Below are positions 61,278 to 64,000 of a stretch of DNA of 64,000 bases, piece by piece (the stretch's first letter is position 1; the number at the start of each line of letters is the position of its first letter). The stretch comes from Bacteroidota bacterium (GTDB taxonomy: Bacteria > Bacteroidota > Bacteroidia > Chitinophagales > Saprospiraceae). The notes under the pieces were generated by a model. That model saw only the letters and a list, made by a program, of their open reading frames with translations. It had not been told where the DNA came from and ran no database searches. The DNA lies in the NCBI GenBank assembly GCA_003045895.1, contig PZPC01000013.1, forward strand, positions 24,938-88,937. Reading direction: 5' to 3'. The translations under genes were made by a program, and so were the position numbers.

Positions 61278-62990
61278 ATGAAAAAACTCGATCGACTTTT
61301 ACTGGTAAGTTTCATTCCACCTTTCCTGGTGACTTTTGGCATTGCCACCTTCGTACTCCTGATGCAGATCCTCTGGGTTTATATCGATGATATTGCCGGT
61401 AAAGGGCTAGGGGCGTTGCTCATTGTTGAGTTGCTGGCCTACAAGTGCGTGGGGCTGGTGCCAATGGCCTTGCCTTTGGCTATTCTGATTTCAGCCGTGA
61501 TGGTAATGGGCGGACTGGCCGAACGCTACGAATTGTCGAGTCTCAAGTCGGCGGGTGTTTCGCTGCTGCGGGTGATGCGGCCGCTGATCATCTTTGGCAG
61601 CATCGCCATGGTGATTTCTTACCTGTGCAATGATTACATTATTCCGATTGCTAATCTGCAGTTTGGCTCCCGGATGTATGATATCCGCGAAAAGAAGCCC
61701 ACACTGAGTTTGGAAGCAGGCGTTTTCAACGATGATTTTGGCAACTATGCCATCCGGATTGGCGAGAAGAGCGATGATGGCCGCACGATCAAAGACATCT
61801 TGATGTACGACCATTCCGATGCCAACAGCGGCAAATTAACCCAGGTGACGGCCGAATCCGGCGAGATGTTTTCCACCCCCGACGGTGGTTATTTTGTGAT
61901 GCAACTTTACAACGGGCACCAGTACCTGGAAACGCGTCCTACCGGACAGGCCGACAGCAAGGGGGCTCCGTTCGTGCGGACGTCCTTCAAATCCTGGAAC
62001 AAGGTTTTCGACCTCTCGGAATTTGACCTGGTAACGACCGCCCCCGATCTTTTTAGTGGCAACCGCAGTATGATGAGCATCAGCCAACTGTCGGATCAGA
62101 TCGATTCCATCCAGAAACAGATCGACCAACGCTACCTGAACCTGGCCAAACAGGTGGGTACCCAGTTCTCCGTTATTCCCGTGGATAGCCTTTATCCTAA
62201 AGGTATTCTTGAAGTAGACGACCAGGTTGAGGAAGCAATCCCGTTGGATTCGCTGCGGCAGGACAGCCTGGCTAAACGGCAGGCCCTGCAAGATAGTATC
62301 CGCCAGGCCGTGGAGGCGAAAGCCTTGCCGGCTAAACCTACCCCTAAAAATAAGGTCGCGGGGAAACCAACCCAAGCGCAGGCTATGCAGGCTGCCAGAC
62401 GCAAAGTGCCGCTCGCGGCTACGACGGCTGCCCAAGCGCCCGATTCCACCAAAATACAACCCTTGCTACCCATGGAACGCTTTGTCGATTCGCTGGCTAC
62501 GGTCGAAGACTGGCTGGCGACCCTGACCTTAGCTGAGCGCCGCCGGTTTCTCTCCAAAGCCAAATCCAGCGCCCGTGGCATTCTCAACCAGGCCGAACAG
62601 GCCGAACTGTCCCTCGACCGTACCAAGGAGGATAAGGTGAAATTCATCTACGAGATGCACACCAAATACAGCATGGCGGTGGTGTGTATTATTTTTGTAT
62701 TTATCGGAGCACCGTTGGGCGCTATTGTGCGCAAAGGCGGTTTTGGTTACCCGTTGCTGGTTAGCGTGGTTGCTTTCATCATCTTCATTGTCCTTACCAT
62801 CTTCTGCCGAAAAATTGCGGAAACCTTTTTGGTTCCCGCCGCCATGGCTGCGTGGTTGCCCTGCCTCATCCTTTTTCCCATCGGCCTTTTTTTGACGCAC
62901 AAAGGTATGGCTGATAGTAAATTGTTTGATTTTGATTCCGTTAAGATGCTTTGGCAAAAGGCAAGAAGAAGGAGAAAAAGCAATATTTAG
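61278..62990 (+). CDS. LptF/LptG-family permease (lipopolysaccharide export)
   Basis: A 570-residue inner-membrane protein of the YjgP/YjgQ family. Three N-terminal helices (MKKLDRLLLVSFIPPFLVTFGIATFVLLMQILW, then AYKCVGLVPMALPLAILISAVMVMGGLAERYELSSLKSAG) hold the conserved 'E..ALK..G' coupling segment. A large periplasmic beta-jellyroll (about 120-290) and a Pro/Ala/Lys-rich insert (about 320-430) follow, then three C-terminal helices. With LptB and LptC it extracts LPS from the membrane. The insert is not usual for E. coli LptF/G. Its stop codon abuts the IS21 remnant. Confidence 0.9.
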   Translation: MKKLDRLLLVSFIPPFLVTFGIATFVLLMQILWVYIDDIAGKGLGALLIVELLAYKCVGLVPMALPLAILISAVMVMGGLAERYELSSLKSAGVSLLRVMRPLIIFGSIAMVISYLCNDYIIPIANLQFGSRMYDIREKKPTLSLEAGVFNDDFGNYAIRIGEKSDDGRTIKDILMYDHSDANSGKLTQVTAESGEMFSTPDGGYFVMQLYNGHQYLETRPTGQADSKGAPFVRTSFKSWNKVFDLSEFDLVTTAPDLFSGNRSMMSISQLSDQIDSIQKQIDQRYLNLAKQVGTQFSVIPVDSLYPKGILEVDDQVEEAIPLDSLRQDSLAKRQALQDSIRQAVEAKALPAKPTPKNKVAGKPTQAQAMQAARRKVPLAATTAAQAPDSTKIQPLLPMERFVDSLATVEDWLATLTLAERRRFLSKAKSSARGILNQAEQAELSLDRTKEDKVKFIYEMHTKYSMAVVCIIFVFIGAPLGAIVRKGGFGYPLLVSVVAFIIFIVLTIFCRKIAETFLVPAAMAAWLPCLILFPIGLFLTHKGMADSKLFDFDSVKMLWQKARRRRKSNI

Positions 62991-63140
62991 CATATCCTCG
63001 ACAGGGTCATCCCCAGGGCACACCGCATCGAGCTTAAAGGAAACAGCTTGAGAAAAAGATCAAATCACCTGTTCTTGGCACTCGTTAAGAACCGACTTAT
63101 CCACATGGGGGTCAAACGCCCGGAATTAGGGGGTCAGACA
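62991..63140 (+). mobile_element. right end of an IS21-family element (istB tail plus terminal repeats)
   Basis: In frame from 62991, codons read HILDRVIPRAHRIELKG and then NSLRKR. This is the C-terminal signature of IstB, the AAA+ transposition helper of IS21 elements. Downstream, the end region carries two inverted copies of a 20-base unit (minus strand: TGTCTGACCCCC with AATTCCGG, then TTGACCCCC) and stops at a terminal CA at 63140, as expected for a 5'-TG...CA-3' IS21 end. istA, the rest of istB and the left end are missing. The element abuts the lptF/G stop on the left and a truncated SprB gene on the right. Confidence 0.68.
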
Positions 63141-63936
63141 TACCGGAATATACACTTAAGGATTGTAGATACGGCGCTTCCCCACTATTAGTGGTCGGGT
63201 GGGTAGATAAATTGTCTTTTACGACCGAACAACCGGATTCGTTGCCCGTGATCGTAACGGAATATACACCTGCGCCTAGCCCTGTTCGTATCAGTTCATC
63301 GGATACACCATCTGACCACTGGATAGTTACGTCTTCTGTAGCTGGATTGTTGTTAGCGACCAACTCAATACGGCCATCATTGGCTGGCTCACAGGTTTCC
63401 GGAAACACGAAGTGATTATAGCTTGGGGCACCATAAACAGTAAACGTCTCCGTCCCAAAACAACCATTACCATCAGTAACCGTCACAGAATAATTACCAT
63501 TCGTAAGATCATCAATCCGATATTCTGTTTGTCCTGATGACCACAGGAAGGTGACGGGCTGGGCAATACCAGCCTGGTCAATTTTAATATATCCATCATC
63601 TTCATTGCAAGCATGGCCAACCTCTCCAACAATATCAAAAGGTGGGTCTGCTGGTATCGGTACATCTACACTTCCTACGATGGAGCACCCATTGTTATCG
63701 GTAACCGTCACAGAATACGGCCCTGCTACAATGTTGTACAGGTTTGCCACTCCTGAGACATTATTTGACCATTGGTATTGTAGTGGTAGTTCTCCTCCTA
63801 TGACTGTGGTGATGATATTACCGCCATTGCTGGGACAGTTGGGTTGGATTTGGAAGTCTATGGATTGAGGCGTGTTTTCACAGGCTGGTAAATAAATATT
63901 TAGTGTGGTTACACACAATGGTACGCTACAATTTAG
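63112..63936 (-). pseudogene. SprB-repeat adhesin gene fragment, truncated by IS21
   Basis: A 268-residue frame (from TTG 63918) with three SprB-type repeats. Their cores are PLQYQWSNNVSGVANLYNIV, PVTFLWSSGQTEYRIDDLTN and a third with TIQWSDGVSDELIRTGL, each followed by a YSVTVTD or YSVTITG strand. It has no signal peptide and no T9SS sorting domain. The last nine codons (MSDPLIPGV) come from the IS21 terminus, so the true 3' end is lost. Upstream, a TAG at 63937-63939 separates it from an open stretch in the same frame that reaches the window edge, so the 5' side may be broken too. Intact relatives are large T9SS surface adhesins. Confidence 0.65.
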
Positions 63937-64000
63937 CTAGGTTATAAAAAAAAACGGTAAGTCCGTAGTTTGTGGATATCTACAACACACAGACTTATGA

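Noticed and set aside
1..64000. tRNA, rRNA, CRISPR array or riboswitch
   Set aside because: No T-arm consensus, rRNA core sequence, regular spaced repeats or known aptamer cores were found on reading; a dedicated search could still find a divergent one.

Overview
The window is chromosomal DNA from a member of the Bacteroidota, most likely the Saprospiria (Lewinella or Haliscomenobacter type). The phylum call rests on three intact secreted proteins with C-terminal type IX secretion (T9SS) sorting domains, SprB-type repeats, an Oar-type TonB-dependent receptor, DUF4252 proteins beside an ECF sigma factor, and repeated TAnnTTTG promoter boxes with no obvious Shine-Dalgarno sequences. The order-level call is inference. 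Genes are dense on both strands, and several neighbours overlap by 11-32 bp. I saw no tRNA, rRNA or CRISPR array.

1-12.7 kb: a cut-off ABC permease, an O-methyltransferase-like protein, an Oar-like receptor, a cupredoxin/lamin-tail T9SS cargo, a patatin lipase, a PRPP transferase, a two-gene membrane Fe-S oxidoreductase (probably ETF:quinone type) with a conserved partner, and an arrestin-like protein. 12.7-26 kb: Ffh, an OmpA/HhH envelope operon, a LolA-like protein, a GT4-YfhO-GpsA run, a periplasmic beta-propeller, uridine kinase facing a nucleoside transporter, and a histidine kinase.

26-39.4 kb: three secreted hydrolases (prolyl oligopeptidase, propeller-amidohydrolase fusion, amidohydrolase), a small lipoprotein, a GH13 alpha-amylase-type gene interrupted by one in-frame TAG, and an AT-richer beta-helix T9SS protein. 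The beta-helix gene is followed by a 30-bp remnant of the 3' end of a second, diverged GH13 gene, so this part has been rearranged.

39.4-50.3 kb: a membrane GT2, a C39-peptidase ABC exporter with its HlyD adaptor, a RibF-glycosyltransferase fusion overlapping an RluA-type pseudouridine synthase, an esterase, an aminopeptidase P, a small membrane protein and an IscA-type protein. A 169-bp fold-back (MITE-like) element follows. 50.5-64 kb: a T9SS protein, NADP-isocitrate dehydrogenase, RuvB, an S1/P1-nuclease-like hydrolase, a PAP2/vanadium-haloperoxidase lipoprotein, a small lipoprotein, an ECF-sigma/DUF4252 operon and LptF/G. The window ends with the right end of an IS21-family element that has cut off the 3' end of a SprB-repeat gene.

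The most unusual items are the RibF-GT2 fusion, the amber-interrupted GH13 gene with the diverged GH13 tail 3 kb downstream, the fold-back element, the IS21 remnant, and a 39-bp repeat shared by two distant intergenic spots.
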